From: Hwangdonia seohaensis
GTDB taxonomy: Bacteria; Bacteroidota; Bacteroidia; Flavobacteriales; Flavobacteriaceae
Length of the DNA: 64,000 bases
Direction: 5' to 3'
Assembly (NCBI RefSeq): GCF_031932625.1
Contig: NZ_JAVSCK010000001.1
Span: forward strand, 744,001 to 808,000
The notes beneath the pieces are model-generated. The model saw nothing but the letters and a program-made list of their open reading frames with translations, had not been told where the DNA came from and searched no databases. This document shows positions 44,390 to 53,914 of the stretch, in pieces; position 1 is the stretch's first letter; each line of letters opens with the position of its first letter. A program made the position numbers and the translations under genes.

Positions 44390-46300
44390 TTATCTTTTAA
44401 TAACTTTTTTAGTAATTATCGCGCCGTTTGATAATTCCACTTTGGCAATATAAACCGTGTTTTTAAGGTTTGCAAGCTGATAGGTTTCAGAGTTGTTAGC
44501 GCCTTTTAAGTTGTAAAGTGGTCTGCCTAAAAGATCGAAAATGCTTACTGTTTTAATGTTTACATGGTTTGACACTTTAAAGTTAACGCGGTCGTTTTCC
44601 AATTCGGTAATAGTCAGGCTATTTTCATTTTCAATGATGTCGTTGGTAGACAAGGCCTTATCGCTAAACGCAATTTGAAAACGGTTGTTAAACTCACCGG
44701 TTTCAGATGTAAAGGTGTAATCCGAAGCTGTTAAATTATGGGTTGTAGCAAGTAAGTTATCCTTTAAATACACGGTATTATTGGTTAAGTAATCGCCTTC
44801 TAATTGTGCCACAGATAAGGTGTAAAGTGTTGCTGCATCAATGGAGGTTTCAAAACCTAAATCGATGATTTCGTTTTCATTTAAATCGCTAGGTGCCTTA
44901 CCTTGTATAACGAATTTTTTATTTGAACTGTCTATTAGCGTGTATAAAACCGCTGGAGCACCAGAGGATAAATTTTTGGGCGCGTCAAAAGCTTCACCAT
45001 CATAAGCACTGGTGGCAGAATCGACATAGGCCACTAAAACTTGATTAAACACACCGTTATCCGAAGTTAAATTAATCCATAATCTATTGGTGATGCTTGG
45101 GTTGTTTTTAGAATTTGAAGGCTTAAAAAACTGATCATTATTTCCGGTAACGCGCATGTCGTTGTTAAACTTAACCGTATTGCTTAAAACCGGAAACACA
45201 CCACCTGTAGTGGGCGCATCATTGGCAAATGTTACAAAAAAACCTTGGCCCGAAGGAATAAATTTATTTGGAACTTCTCCACCATTAACCGCTTGTGTTC
45301 CACCGGATTTATTGACTGATGCATAATCATCTTGACTAAAATTGTTCACTTGATTTCCCGGGTTTGCCCCAGATGCAGTTCTTATATGCGTCCAAAAATA
45401 AACAACACCGCCAATTGTTCCGGTTGGGTTGGTTGCTAAATCATAGGTGTTTAAGTCAAGAAAAGCGTCTAAATTAATGGCCGACGGATAAGGGTTTCCT
45501 ATCAGATTCCAGTTGCTATCCATCAATTCGGTATCATTTCTATAAATGGTCACCTCAATATCACCGGTGTTAAAAACCCCGGTAAAAGTTGCGGAGTCGT
45601 TATAAGGAAATGGAAATGGCAACAAAGGCGGGGCAACAGCGGTTACGGCGTACCCCAAACCCGGTGTCATGGCGCCAGTTGCAACTTGCCAATCATTCCC
45701 ATCGTCATCAATATCATCGGGTATATTATTAGACGTTCCTACGGTGTGTTCATCCAAAAAATTAGAGCCGTCGTACAAAAAACGTCTACCATCGTCAGGG
45801 TTAGGAAATACCGTTGTGATATCATTATTGGTTACGGGAGACGACCAATAGGTATAATGCAATCCGCTGTCCACATAATTCCGGGTTGTTTTAGTTAAAG
45901 AAGCGCTTCCTGAATTTAAGGTAATAAAAGTACCCGCCAATAGGTTCACCCCATTTTGCATAAATGCACCTTGTTCGGCTACATTTATGTTGCCGTTATC
46001 TACGGTTACCCCATCTTCAATTTCAATATAATAGCCATTGGCAACATTGAGTGTGCCTAAAACGGTTAAATTACAAGTAGAAAAACTACCGTTTGTAGCA
46101 TTTGTGGTATAATTTCCGTTTATAATTGTTAATAGCGCGGTTCCGGTTGTGGGTACGGTACCTGCGGTAATGCCACCGGTCCAAATCCAGGTTGTGCCGT
46201 TCCAGGTTGCGGTTTCTGTACCACATTGGCCATAACCAAAAGCACTGATAAAAAGAACAAATAAAAGGCCTAGCCTTTTGAAATAGGAAATTCCATTCAT
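44390..46300 (-). CDS. Secreted T9SS cargo protein with type A sorting domain (paralogue 1)
   Basis: The 636-residue protein has a signal peptide (ending SAFGYGQ) and a C-terminal T9SS type A sorting domain (about 560-636; VSIFDLLGRPLYNLKG, then VYIAKVELSNGAIITKKVIK). The middle has beta-rich segments including DDIDDDGNDWQVATGAM, WNLIGNPYPSAINLDAFL and SGQGFFVTFAND, the pattern of large Bacteroidetes surface proteins; no catalytic domain is seen. The last ~430 residues are closely related to the protein at 46494-48833. It probably ends up on the cell surface or secreted. It has its own promoter at 46400-46430. Confidence 0.85.
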   Translation of the reverse strand: MNGISYFKRLGLLFVLFISAFGYGQCGTETATWNGTTWIWTGGITAGTVPTTGTALLTIINGNYTTNATNGSFSTCNLTVLGTLNVANGYYIEIEDGVTVDNGNINVAEQGAFMQNGVNLLAGTFITLNSGSASLTKTTRNYVDSGLHYTYWSSPVTNNDITTVFPNPDDGRRFLYDGSNFLDEHTVGTSNNIPDDIDDDGNDWQVATGAMTPGLGYAVTAVAPPLLPFPFPYNDSATFTGVFNTGDIEVTIYRNDTELMDSNWNLIGNPYPSAINLDAFLDLNTYDLATNPTGTIGGVVYFWTHIRTASGANPGNQVNNFSQDDYASVNKSGGTQAVNGGEVPNKFIPSGQGFFVTFANDAPTTGGVFPVLSNTVKFNNDMRVTGNNDQFFKPSNSKNNPSITNRLWINLTSDNGVFNQVLVAYVDSATSAYDGEAFDAPKNLSSGAPAVLYTLIDSSNKKFVIQGKAPSDLNENEIIDLGFETSIDAATLYTLSVAQLEGDYLTNNTVYLKDNLLATTHNLTASDYTFTSETGEFNNRFQIAFSDKALSTNDIIENENSLTITELENDRVNFKVSNHVNIKTVSIFDLLGRPLYNLKGANNSETYQLANLKNTVYIAKVELSNGAIITKKVIKR

Positions 46301-46399
46301 AATATTAATTTTTAAAAAAAATGAGAGATATTATGAAATTGGAGAGGTTTTTTGGGGCAAAATCATAACTTGATGAATAACGACAAGTTACTCAGCCAA

Positions 46400-46430
46400 C
46401 AAAACTAAAAAAAAAGGGATTGGCTCACAA
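46400..46430 (-). promoter_or_regulatory. Promoter of T9SS paralogue 1
   Basis: On the minus strand TTG (46430-46428), 20 bases, then TAGTTTTG (46407-46400). This gives a leader of about 95 bases and separates the transcription of the two paralogues. Confidence 0.6.
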
Positions 46431-46493
46431 GTAATTTTTTTAAAAATTTAGGTAAGCCAAATCATATCAACAAAGTATAGACGCGATGTTGCT

Positions 46494-48833
46494 TTACTGC
46501 TTAATCGCTTTTTTGGTAATAACAGCACCGTTTGATAATTCCACCTTGGCAATATAAACCGTGTTTTTAAGCTTTGAAAGCTGATAGGTTTCAGAACTGT
46601 TAGCGCCTTTTAAGTTGTAAAGTTGTCTGCCCAAAAGATCGAAAATAGTAACGGACTTAATTTTTAGATTATCCGACAATTTAAAGTTTACGTGGTCGTT
46701 GGCCAATTCAATAATTTTAAGGGCATTGTCGTTTAAACCCATAGCGTTGGTAGATAACGCCTTATCGCTAAACGCAATTTGAAAACGGTTGTTAAACTCG
46801 CCAACTTCTGAAGTAAAGCTATAATCGCAAACCTTTAAATCGTGGGTTTTATTTAAAAGATTATCAATTAAAAAAACGGGATTGTTATTTAAAAAGGCGC
46901 CCTGAAATTGCGCAATTGAAAAGGTATAAAGCGTTGCCACATCAATGGCGGTTTTAAAGCCTAAATCGATGATTTCGTTTTCATTTAAATCGCTCGGGGC
47001 TTTGCCTTGGATGGCGAATTTTTTATCACAATTTTCCACAACCGAATAAAGAATTGCTGCAACATTGGATGAAAGATTTCTAGGTGTATCGTAATAAGTG
47101 CCATCATCATTTTTTGATGCGCCATTAACATAGCCAATTAATATTTGATTTGAAATACCATTGTCGGAAGATAGATTTATCCATAATTTATTAGGGTCTA
47201 AAACTGGGTTGGAGTTTTTGCCTTTGCTGCCTTTAAAAAATTGGGTGTTGTTCCCAGTAATTCTCATAGAATTATTAAAAATTACATTTCCGGCAGCTAA
47301 TGCTTCTACGAAAAAACCTTGACCAGAAGGTATATGTCTTGTTGGTCTTGTTCCAGTATCTCCGCGAGCACCTATTTCCCCTGTACCTGCATTAATAATG
47401 GCATAATCATCAACAGAAAAATTATTGTTTTGACTGCCTCCAGCATTACTATTTGGAGGGGTTGCTTGATCCCAGAAATATACGACATCCACTAATCCAC
47501 TATTTACTGTGAAAAATTGATCAACGTCTATTGCGCAAGCATAAGGATTTCCTATAAGATTCCAATCATTATAAGCACCGCCACTATTGTCTACAAGAGA
47601 AACAGTTATTGTTCCGTTATTTAAAGGGCCAAAAAAATCATAACTTTCAGGGTTTGGATAACCACCAGGACCAACAAATTCAGCGCCTGTTGTAGCGTAT
47701 CCAACACCAGGTATCATCGTTCCTGAGGAAAAAGAAACCCAGTCATTGCCATCATCGTCAATATCATCAGGACCAAAAACAAAAGTATTTGAATTTCCTA
47801 TTTCAGTTAGTAAATCAACAAAATTAGCAGCTTCAAATCTAAATCTCCTATCGGTTGGCGTAATACCAAAAGTACTTTCAATAGTTGTTCCAGAAACCGG
47901 AGAACTCCAATATGTATAACTGTACCAATTTTGCATGGTTTTAGACTTACGAACTCTTACACCATTTGTAGAATTATCATTAAACGCAGCAGTATCATTA
48001 TTTTGGACAAAACTACCTTGCGGATCAACATATAGTTGACCATCCACAGTAACATCATTTTCCACTTCAACAAAATCGCCATTTTCAACAGTTAGTCTAG
48101 CACCACTGTCTATAGTTAAGCTACAAGCTCTAAAACTTACTTCACTGCCACCATTACCAGTGTCGTAATTATCGGATATAATAACTGGAGTGTTTATCGT
48201 TGGCCCACTTAATGGAGACCATGCTCCCGCTGTCCATGTTACGGTTGGGGATGAACAAGTAGCAAGTGCGTTAACTGTACCATTAATAACTATTCCTTTA
48301 TCGGTGGCAGTGTTTTCCTCAATGTCAAAAGTACCACTAGCTGAGGTTGCGCTGAAAGCATATAATCTAAATGTAATAGTTCCGGTGATATTAGTATAAG
48401 CGGTTAAATCAATGCCATTGTTGTCTTCTGATACAGCAGATACAGAGGCATCAGTAAAAATTGATGAAAATCCAGAGCCTATATCAATTTGAATATCCAC
48501 CATAGTTGGTCCTTGCCCACTTCTGTCATATGTAATATCCATTGTTGCTAAATCAATTTCATAGCCAGCATTTGGGGTAAGTGTCCATTCTAAATAATCA
48601 TCCGTATCTAAAGTGGCAGCTGTTGTCCAATCTCTAGAATTGTAAGTTGTTCCGGCATTAACATTAATACCAGGACCTCTACAAATACCAGAAGTACTTG
48701 CTAAATTGAGATTTGAATCAGCTGAAATTATTCCACTGCAACCAACATTCGCAACAGAGCTATAAGAAGCTATTTCTTGCCCATACCCAAAGCTAAATGT
48801 TAAAAGCAATATTAATAAAGTAATTTTTTTCAT
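46494..48833 (-). CDS. Secreted T9SS cargo protein with type A sorting domain (paralogue 2, with extra N-terminal domain)
   Basis: The 779-residue protein has a signal peptide (ending FSFGYGQ) and a type A sorting domain at the C-terminus (about 700-779; VTIFDLLGRQLYNLKG, VYIAKVELSNGAVITKKAIK). An N-terminal beta-sandwich (about 25-190; YLEWTLTPNAGYEIDLATMD, ITGTITFRLYAFSATSASGTF) is absent from paralogue 1. The region from about 195 on (WTAGAWSPLSGPTINTPVII, WNLIGNPYACAID, SGQGFFVEA) aligns with it throughout. The two are a tandem duplication, and the sorting-domain DNA is so alike that recent copying or conversion is likely. The function is unknown; adhesion or matrix roles are typical for such proteins. 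Confidence 0.85.
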   Translation of the reverse strand: MKKITLLILLLTFSFGYGQEIASYSSVANVGCSGIISADSNLNLASTSGICRGPGINVNAGTTYNSRDWTTAATLDTDDYLEWTLTPNAGYEIDLATMDITYDRSGQGPTMVDIQIDIGSGFSSIFTDASVSAVSEDNNGIDLTAYTNITGTITFRLYAFSATSASGTFDIEENTATDKGIVINGTVNALATCSSPTVTWTAGAWSPLSGPTINTPVIISDNYDTGNGGSEVSFRACSLTIDSGARLTVENGDFVEVENDVTVDGQLYVDPQGSFVQNNDTAAFNDNSTNGVRVRKSKTMQNWYSYTYWSSPVSGTTIESTFGITPTDRRFRFEAANFVDLLTEIGNSNTFVFGPDDIDDDGNDWVSFSSGTMIPGVGYATTGAEFVGPGGYPNPESYDFFGPLNNGTITVSLVDNSGGAYNDWNLIGNPYACAIDVDQFFTVNSGLVDVVYFWDQATPPNSNAGGSQNNNFSVDDYAIINAGTGEIGARGDTGTRPTRHIPSGQGFFVEALAAGNVIFNNSMRITGNNTQFFKGSKGKNSNPVLDPNKLWINLSSDNGISNQILIGYVNGASKNDDGTYYDTPRNLSSNVAAILYSVVENCDKKFAIQGKAPSDLNENEIIDLGFKTAIDVATLYTFSIAQFQGAFLNNNPVFLIDNLLNKTHDLKVCDYSFTSEVGEFNNRFQIAFSDKALSTNAMGLNDNALKIIELANDHVNFKLSDNLKIKSVTIFDLLGRQLYNLKGANSSETYQLSKLKNTVYIAKVELSNGAVITKKAIKQ

Positions 48834-48885
48834 AACCGTTAAGTTTTAATATCCAAGATTTGGTTTTTATTAATGTACCAATTGT

Positions 48886-48893
48886 TATTTTTG
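48886..48893 (+). promoter_or_regulatory. -7 box of recX, four bases before the start codon
   Basis: TATTTTTG matches TAnnTTTG and ends four bases before the ATG at 48898. No good TTG is seen at the standard distance. If real, the message would be nearly leaderless. Confidence 0.35.
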
Positions 48894-48897
48894 AAAC

Positions 48898-49371
48898 ATG
48901 TATTCCAAAAAAACATATACCCTACAAGAAGCCACCAGTAAACTGGAGCATTATTGTGCGTATCAAGAGCGCTGTCATCAAGAAGTGAGGCAAAAGCTAG
49001 AAAGTATGCATATGATACCCGAAGCTATTGATGTAATAATAGTACACCTATTAAAACACAACTATCTTAACGAAGCACGTTTTGCCAAAACATTTGTAAG
49101 TGGTAAGTTTAGGATTAAGCGTTGGGGACGCCGCCGTTTAACTTTCGAATTAAAGAAAAAAGACATAAGCAAAGTTAATATAAATCAAGCACTTAACGCC
49201 ATTGAAAATGAGGAGTACATCGAGGTTTTCAATAGTTTAGCCGAAAAAAAAGTCAATACAATTAAAGAAACCAACGTTTTTAAGAAACGAAAAAAATTAA
49301 TCGATTATCTGTTATATCGCGGTTGGGAATCGGCTTTGGTGTACGAAAAGGCCAACGAGCTTATTAAGTAA
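48898..49371 (+). CDS. recX: RecX-type regulator of RecA
   Basis: The 157-residue protein has the three-helix repeats of RecX: an N-terminal AYQERCHQEVRQKLESM, HNYLNEARFAKTFVSGKFRI and KRWGRRRLTFELKKKDIS. RecX binds the RecA filament and modulates strand exchange. The length and motif order are normal. Its last eight bases overlap the end of the convergent cupin gene. No recA gene is in the window. Confidence 0.9.
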   Translation: MYSKKTYTLQEATSKLEHYCAYQERCHQEVRQKLESMHMIPEAIDVIIVHLLKHNYLNEARFAKTFVSGKFRIKRWGRRRLTFELKKKDISKVNINQALNAIENEEYIEVFNSLAEKKVNTIKETNVFKKRKKLIDYLLYRGWESALVYEKANELIK

Positions 49372-50233
49372 TACCGTTTTTTTGATGGGTTCTAACAATA
49401 GCCTGCTCGTTTTTCCAATCAATCCATTGTTGCCCTTTTAAGCGGCGCATGGCATTGTCGTAATTCCGCATAACCAAAAGGTTGTAAACGGCCTTACCAA
49501 AGTTTTTGGGGTTACGGGCAATAGCACGCAAACTCATGGAAAACCCGGGCGTAATATAACGCATGTAGTGCCAATAACCTTCGGGCATGTACAGCACTTC
49601 GCCATGGTTTAATTCGGTTTTAAAACCCTGGGCCTTTTTAAGCATGGGCCATTTTTCAAAATCCGGATTGTTAAAATCAATATCCTCTCTGGTAATCAAC
49701 GAATGCGGAATTTTATACAAATAATCGTTCTGTTTTTGGTCGAAAAGAATAATCTGTTTTTTGCCCTCAAAATGAAAATGGAAAATGTTTGCCAAATCAA
49801 TATCGTAATGCATAAAGGTGTACGAATCCCTGCCGCCAAAAAACAGCATGGGCAAGCCTTTCATAAGTCGCAACCCAAAATCCGGAAAGCTAAAATCGTT
49901 TTGCAATTGGGGTACTTCCTTTAAAATATTCCACAAAAAAATGCGGTATTTGGTAGGCTCGCGCTTTAATAAATCCACATAATCGGCCATTTTCATTTTG
50001 GCATGCGGCTCGTTAAAACCCTCTTTGTAATCAACGGGTCGGTCGTCGTAAAGCGGCACCGTAATATCACCGGCAACACTTTTTATATACTCCAAATTCC
50101 ATTTGGTGTAAGCCGGCCAATCCTCAATAAAACGCTCGATAACCACAGGCTTTTGCGGTTTAAAATACTGCGTTAAAAAGTCCTGTTTCGAAATCGTTTT
50201 TACCCGCGGAATGTCTTGTAAGTTTAGTGCCAA
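49364..50233 (-). CDS. Cupin-like (JmjC/FIH-type) Fe(II)/2-oxoglutarate oxygenase-like protein
   Basis: The 289-residue protein has the cupin_8 layout: PVVIERFIEDWPAYTKW near the N-terminus, the metal-binding H-x-D in MHYDIDLANIF and the distal His in LYMPEGYWHYM, all intact. Such proteins hydroxylate protein side chains or act on tRNA in other organisms. No partner is evident here. The gene is convergent with recX and overlaps it by eight bases. Confidence 0.85.
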   Translation of the reverse strand: MALNLQDIPRVKTISKQDFLTQYFKPQKPVVIERFIEDWPAYTKWNLEYIKSVAGDITVPLYDDRPVDYKEGFNEPHAKMKMADYVDLLKREPTKYRIFLWNILKEVPQLQNDFSFPDFGLRLMKGLPMLFFGGRDSYTFMHYDIDLANIFHFHFEGKKQIILFDQKQNDYLYKIPHSLITREDIDFNNPDFEKWPMLKKAQGFKTELNHGEVLYMPEGYWHYMRYITPGFSMSLRAIARNPKNFGKAVYNLLVMRNYDNAMRRLKGQQWIDWKNEQAIVRTHQKNGIT

Positions 50234-50356
50234 TGCTTAACCTTTTAGTAAATCAAAGTTAATAAAACGTTGTTAAATATAAAATAAGGCCTTGCAGTTT
50301 GGCGCAAGGTATTTTTTGGAATGGCCGTTCCCGTGAAAACAGGAATTTAAATCGTG

Positions 50357-50579
50357 TTTTGGGCGTTCCCTACGCTTATACCTACAAGGTTTTCACTTCG
50401 GCAAGCTCAGTATAGGCAAAACCTTGCAGGATCGCTTCGGTTGGGCTTTCCGCTATATCTTTTTAAATCGTCATTGCGATGACGAAGGCCGTGGCAATCT
50501 GCCAAATTTTAGTTCCCTCAATCTTTGTTGTATTCAAGTTTTAAAAAGGATGCCGCTTCAATCCCTAACGCGGGCTTGC
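50357..50579 (+). repeat. Dispersed intergenic repeat (GGGCGTTCCC...GGGCTTTCCGCTATATC...AATCCCTAACGCGGG), with nested short repeat
   Basis: The landmarks TTTTGGGCGTTCCCTACGC, TTGGGCTTTCCGCTATATC, AAAAGGATGCCGCTTCAATC and CCCTAACGCGGGC occur in this order. The arms CAAGGTTTT and AAAACCTTG can pair around 50385-50430. A CGTCATTGCGATGACGAAG repeat is nested at 50469-50500. An inverted copy lies at 56460-56620 and a degenerate one at 20719-20829. It accounts for most of the 373-base gap before bioB; the remaining 120 bases hold only a small GC-rich hairpin (CTTGC...GCAAG) at 50293-50310. Confidence 0.65.
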
Positions 50580-50606
50580 CATAAGTCCGTTTTTATCAAG
50601 CTCTGG

Positions 50607-51704
50607 TTATTGTTTCATCGCTTTGGCCTTAGCCTTGGCAACTTCGTTACGGGCAATGGTGTGTTCGGGGCGTGTCCATCTTGGTTTTTCGCCCAAGGCT
50701 TCAAGTTTCGATTCGGCAGCTTCAACCGTTTGTGGCTGTACCTTTTTGGTAAAAGGCTTTTGCGGATTTAATCCCAACTCCTTAAACATTTCCATATCCT
50801 CGTTTACATCCGGGTTTGGTGTGGTTAACAATTTATCGCCTGCAAAAATAGAATTGGCGCCCGCAAAAAAGCACATGGCCTGTCCTTCGCGCGTCATTTG
50901 CGTGCGTCCCGCACTTAAGCGCACTTGGGTTTCCGGCATAACAATTCTGGTGGTGGCCACCATTCTAATCATCTCCCAAATAGAAACCGGTTCTTGGTCT
51001 TCTAGCGGAGTACCTTCAACTGCCACCAGCGCATTAATGGGAGTCGATTCGGGTTGCGGGTTTAACGTGGAAAGTGCCACAAGCATGCCCGCTCTGTCTT
51101 CAATATTTTCGCCCATTCCAATAATACCGCCAGAGCAAACCGTAACGTTGGTTTTGCGCACGTTATCAATAGTGTCCAAACGGTCTTGGTAACCACGTGT
51201 AGAAATCACTTCTTTATAATATTCTTCCGAAGAATCCAAATTATGGTTGTAAGCATACAAGCCTGCTTCGGCTAAACGCTGCGCTTGGTTTTCGGTAATC
51301 ATCCCAAGCGTACAGCATACTTCCATGTCCAATTTGTTAATGGTACGCACCATTTCCAAAACCTGGTCGAACTCTTCGCCGTCCTTTACATTTCGCCATG
51401 CGGCACCCATACAAACGCGCGAGCTTCCTGTCGATTTTGCGCGTAAGGCCTGCGCTTTTACCTGTTTAACCGTCATTAAATCGTTGCCCTCAACATTGGT
51501 GTGGTAACGCGCCGCTTGCGGACAATACCCGCAATCTTCAGAACAGCCTCCGGTTTTAATGGACAAAAGGGTAGAAACCTGCACCACGTTTGGGTCGTGG
51601 TTTTTTCGGTGTATGGTAGCGGCTTCGTAAAGCAGCTCCATAAATGGTTTGTTGTATATTTCTAAAATTTCTTCTTTGGTCCAGTTGTGTTTGGTTGCGC
51701 TCAT
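50607..51704 (-). CDS. bioB: Biotin synthase
   Basis: The 365-residue protein is a radical-SAM enzyme that inserts sulfur into dethiobiotin to make biotin. The CxxxCxxC cluster motif is at Cys54, Cys58 and Cys61 (GGCSEDCGYCPQAA), and other BioB signatures are YNHNLDSSEEYY, TVCSGGIIGMGE, INALVAVEGTPL and RLSAGRTQM. The C-terminal 40 residues (KKVQPQTVEAAESKLEALGE and on) are a basic extension not needed for the fold. bioA, bioD and bioF are not in the window, but the ketoacyl synthase at 55107-56270 may belong to the same pathway. A hairpin lies between it and the flotillin gene upstream. Confidence 0.95.
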   Translation of the reverse strand: MSATKHNWTKEEILEIYNKPFMELLYEAATIHRKNHDPNVVQVSTLLSIKTGGCSEDCGYCPQAARYHTNVEGNDLMTVKQVKAQALRAKSTGSSRVCMGAAWRNVKDGEEFDQVLEMVRTINKLDMEVCCTLGMITENQAQRLAEAGLYAYNHNLDSSEEYYKEVISTRGYQDRLDTIDNVRKTNVTVCSGGIIGMGENIEDRAGMLVALSTLNPQPESTPINALVAVEGTPLEDQEPVSIWEMIRMVATTRIVMPETQVRLSAGRTQMTREGQAMCFFAGANSIFAGDKLLTTPNPDVNEDMEMFKELGLNPQKPFTKKVQPQTVEAAESKLEALGEKPRWTRPEHTIARNEVAKAKAKAMKQ

Positions 51705-51730
51705 AGTCTTAAATATAGGTGTAAAAGTAG

Positions 51731-51757
51731 AAAATTCCGCTGGAAAAGCGGAATTTT
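51731..51757. terminator. Hairpin between flotillin and bioB
   Basis: AAAATTCCGCT pairs perfectly with AGCGGAATTTT across a five-base loop. It lies just past the flotillin stop and before bioB. Confidence 0.65.
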
Positions 51758-51761
51758 AATT

Positions 51762-53204
51762 TTATTCTTTATGTTCAGATTTATCAACATCCTCTTTAAA
51801 AGGGGCGTTTTTTGTCTTGACGACCTCCTCTTTAAGATCTTTTCCTTTTAAATAATCGGGCAACTGCATGCCAGCCATATTAAACATTTCCTGCAAAGGC
51901 GGCACCGATTGGTACATACCGGAAAGGAAGTTTGCGGTTGACGACTTACCATCTTTCCCGCCACCGTTTTCCCAAACGGTCACTTTATCGATTTTAATGT
52001 TTTTAATCGCTTCGGCTTGTGTTTTAACCAATTCCGGTAACTTATCGGCAATCAATAACAACACCGCATCTTTTGAGTTGTTGCCAGCCGCTTTCACGAT
52101 TTGATCTAAACCGGCCGCTTGTTTGGTTAGTACTTCGTACAACCCTTGGGCTTCGGCTTGGGCTTTAAAGAGTATCGCATCGGCTTCACCCTTGGCGCGT
52201 CTTCTAATTTTTTCGGCCTCGGCTTCCGCATCTATTTCTACTTTCTTTTTATCTATTTCAGCAGGTACAATTACATCGGCCATTTGTGATGAGCGCTCTC
52301 TTTCGGCCCTGGCGGTTTCTGCTTCCTGTTCCGCAGCATAAGATTCTTGCAAGGCTTTTGCGCTTTGTACTTTTTCTGAGGCTATCGCTACACGTTCGGC
52401 TTCTGCTTCGCGTTGACGACGTAACGAATCGGAATTTGCAACCGCGATTTTTGCGGTGTTTTCACCTTCAACGGCTTGGGCATTTGCAGCGGCAACCTGG
52501 GTTCTTTCGTCTTGCACCGCATTGGCTTCACCAATGGAACCATCCCTGGTTTTTTCGGCCACCGATTTACGGGCGGCATTTATGGCATGTGCCGCGGCTT
52601 CTTTTCCTAAAGCTTCGATATATCCAGACTCATCAACAATATCGGTAATGTTTACGTTGATTAATTTTAGTCCTACTTTCTTCAATTCGGTCTCGACACT
52701 TTGTGAAATGTTGGCCAAAAATTTATCGCGGTCGTTATTGATTTCTTCAATATCCATGGATGCGACAACCAATCGCAGCTGACCAAAAATGATTTCCTGT
52801 GCCAAATCCTGAATTTCGTTTTGCCCTAATCCTAAAAGTCTTTCGGCAGCATTTTGCATGATTCCCGGTTCGGTTGAAACACCAATGGTAAAACGCGATG
52901 GCACATTAACACGAATGTTTTGTTTTGATAAAGCGTTTACTAAATTAACTTCAATGGAAATTGGGGTTAATTCTAAAAACTCGTAGTCTTGAATAACAGG
53001 TAAAATAAAGGCAGCACCACCATGAATACATTTAGCCGATTGCCCGCCGCCAACTTTACCGTAAACGACCAAAATCCGGTCGGACGGACAGCGTTTGTAG
53101 CGTCTTATTAATACAATTAGAAAAAGGAATATAAATAATACGCCAAAAATTAGCGCCATGGGGAGTCCGAAATTAAAGCCCTCCTGAATTATCAGTAATC
53201 TCAT
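51762..53204 (-). CDS. floT: Flotillin (SPFH-domain membrane-scaffold protein)
   Basis: The 480-residue protein has one N-terminal membrane helix (about 15-33), the SPFH/PHB domain (about 40-215; KRCPSDRILVVYGKVGGG, RVNVPSRFTIGVS) and a long Ala/Glu/Lys-rich coiled coil (about 225-370; repeated EAE and QAEA stretches) with a short tail. Flotillins form scaffolds in lipid domains of the inner membrane. The first 32 bases overlap the end of the NfeD gene; an ATG at 53159, just before the membrane helix, would remove the overlap and is a real alternative. Flotillin with an NfeD protein is a very common pair. Confidence 0.93.
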   Translation of the reverse strand: MRLLIIQEGFNFGLPMALIFGVLFIFLFLIVLIRRYKRCPSDRILVVYGKVGGGQSAKCIHGGAAFILPVIQDYEFLELTPISIEVNLVNALSKQNIRVNVPSRFTIGVSTEPGIMQNAAERLLGLGQNEIQDLAQEIIFGQLRLVVASMDIEEINNDRDKFLANISQSVETELKKVGLKLINVNITDIVDESGYIEALGKEAAAHAINAARKSVAEKTRDGSIGEANAVQDERTQVAAANAQAVEGENTAKIAVANSDSLRRQREAEAERVAIASEKVQSAKALQESYAAEQEAETARAERERSSQMADVIVPAEIDKKKVEIDAEAEAEKIRRRAKGEADAILFKAQAEAQGLYEVLTKQAAGLDQIVKAAGNNSKDAVLLLIADKLPELVKTQAEAIKNIKIDKVTVWENGGGKDGKSSTANFLSGMYQSVPPLQEMFNMAGMQLPDYLKGKDLKEEVVKTKNAPFKEDVDKSEHKE

Positions 53205-53793
53205 AAGTGTGTGGTTTTGTGGGTTCTATTGGTTTTATTGTTTGATCGACTATTAAAATACCGTTGTTGGTAACATCAACAACTTTTATAATGGTGCCAG
53301 ATTTTAGCGGTGTAAAAGAATCGGTAAGCGCATCCAGTTCGCGCAACGACCCTTGAACCTGTATGCTAACTTTTCCCATTTTAGAGCGGTTGGCACCAAT
53401 GGTTAAATATACTTCGCCAATGGCATCAATAGCGTTTTTGTAGTTTAAAGTACCGCTATCGGTTAGCTTTCGCATAAAGTAAAACATAGCGGCCATAATG
53501 ACCATCATCACCATTCCGGATAATAAAGAAATGATAACGGTTAGGGGTTTTGATAATCCAGCTTCAATACAAGCTATGCCGCTCCAACCAAAAATGGTAA
53601 AAAATCCCACTAAATTTTTAAAGGTTATAAATTGAAACCCAATACCGGTATCGGCATCTAAATCCTCAAATTCATCAGTGTCGCCACCCGTAAATGCTAA
53701 AATGATTACAATGGTAAAAACAAGTGAGCCTATAATGGCAATGAGCCAATATATTTTTAAAAGTAAATCTAGATTTGAAAACCATTCTGCCAT
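53173..53793 (-). CDS. NfeD-family membrane protein, partner of flotillin
   Basis: Starting at the ATG at 53793 (a TTG 12 codons upstream is rejected), the 206-residue protein has three or four membrane helices (about 10-35, 65-85 and 85-110) and a C-terminal OB-fold NfeD domain (about 130-200; IDAIGEVYLTIGANRSKMGK, GTIIKVVDVTNNGILIVDQ). It works with the flotillin that starts inside its 3' end. The family has no catalytic residues in this short form. Confidence 0.9.
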   Translation of the reverse strand: MAEWFSNLDLLLKIYWLIAIIGSLVFTIVIILAFTGGDTDEFEDLDADTGIGFQFITFKNLVGFFTIFGWSGIACIEAGLSKPLTVIISLLSGMVMMVIMAAMFYFMRKLTDSGTLNYKNAIDAIGEVYLTIGANRSKMGKVSIQVQGSLRELDALTDSFTPLKSGTIIKVVDVTNNGILIVDQTIKPIEPTKPHTYEITDNSGGL

Positions 53794-53914
53794 TGTGAAA
53801 ACGATAATTATTACGGAATAAATATACAACCTTTATAAAGTTTTTCAACTTTATCTTTAAAGAAAAATAAGCGTAACATTTCTGTCAGAAATAAAATATA
53901 GTGTAGCTTATTTT

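Noticed and set aside
50424..50771. A 115-codon plus-strand frame entering bioB
   Set aside because: It starts in a dispersed repeat and continues antisense to bioB.
50623..51192. Long open frame (189 codons) on the plus strand
   Set aside because: It lies fully inside bioB on the other strand, has no family features, and bioB has an intact radical-SAM core.
52123..52782. Several Ala/Ser-rich open frames on the plus strand
   Set aside because: They are mirrors of the Ala/Glu-rich coiled coil of flotillin and have biased composition for that reason.
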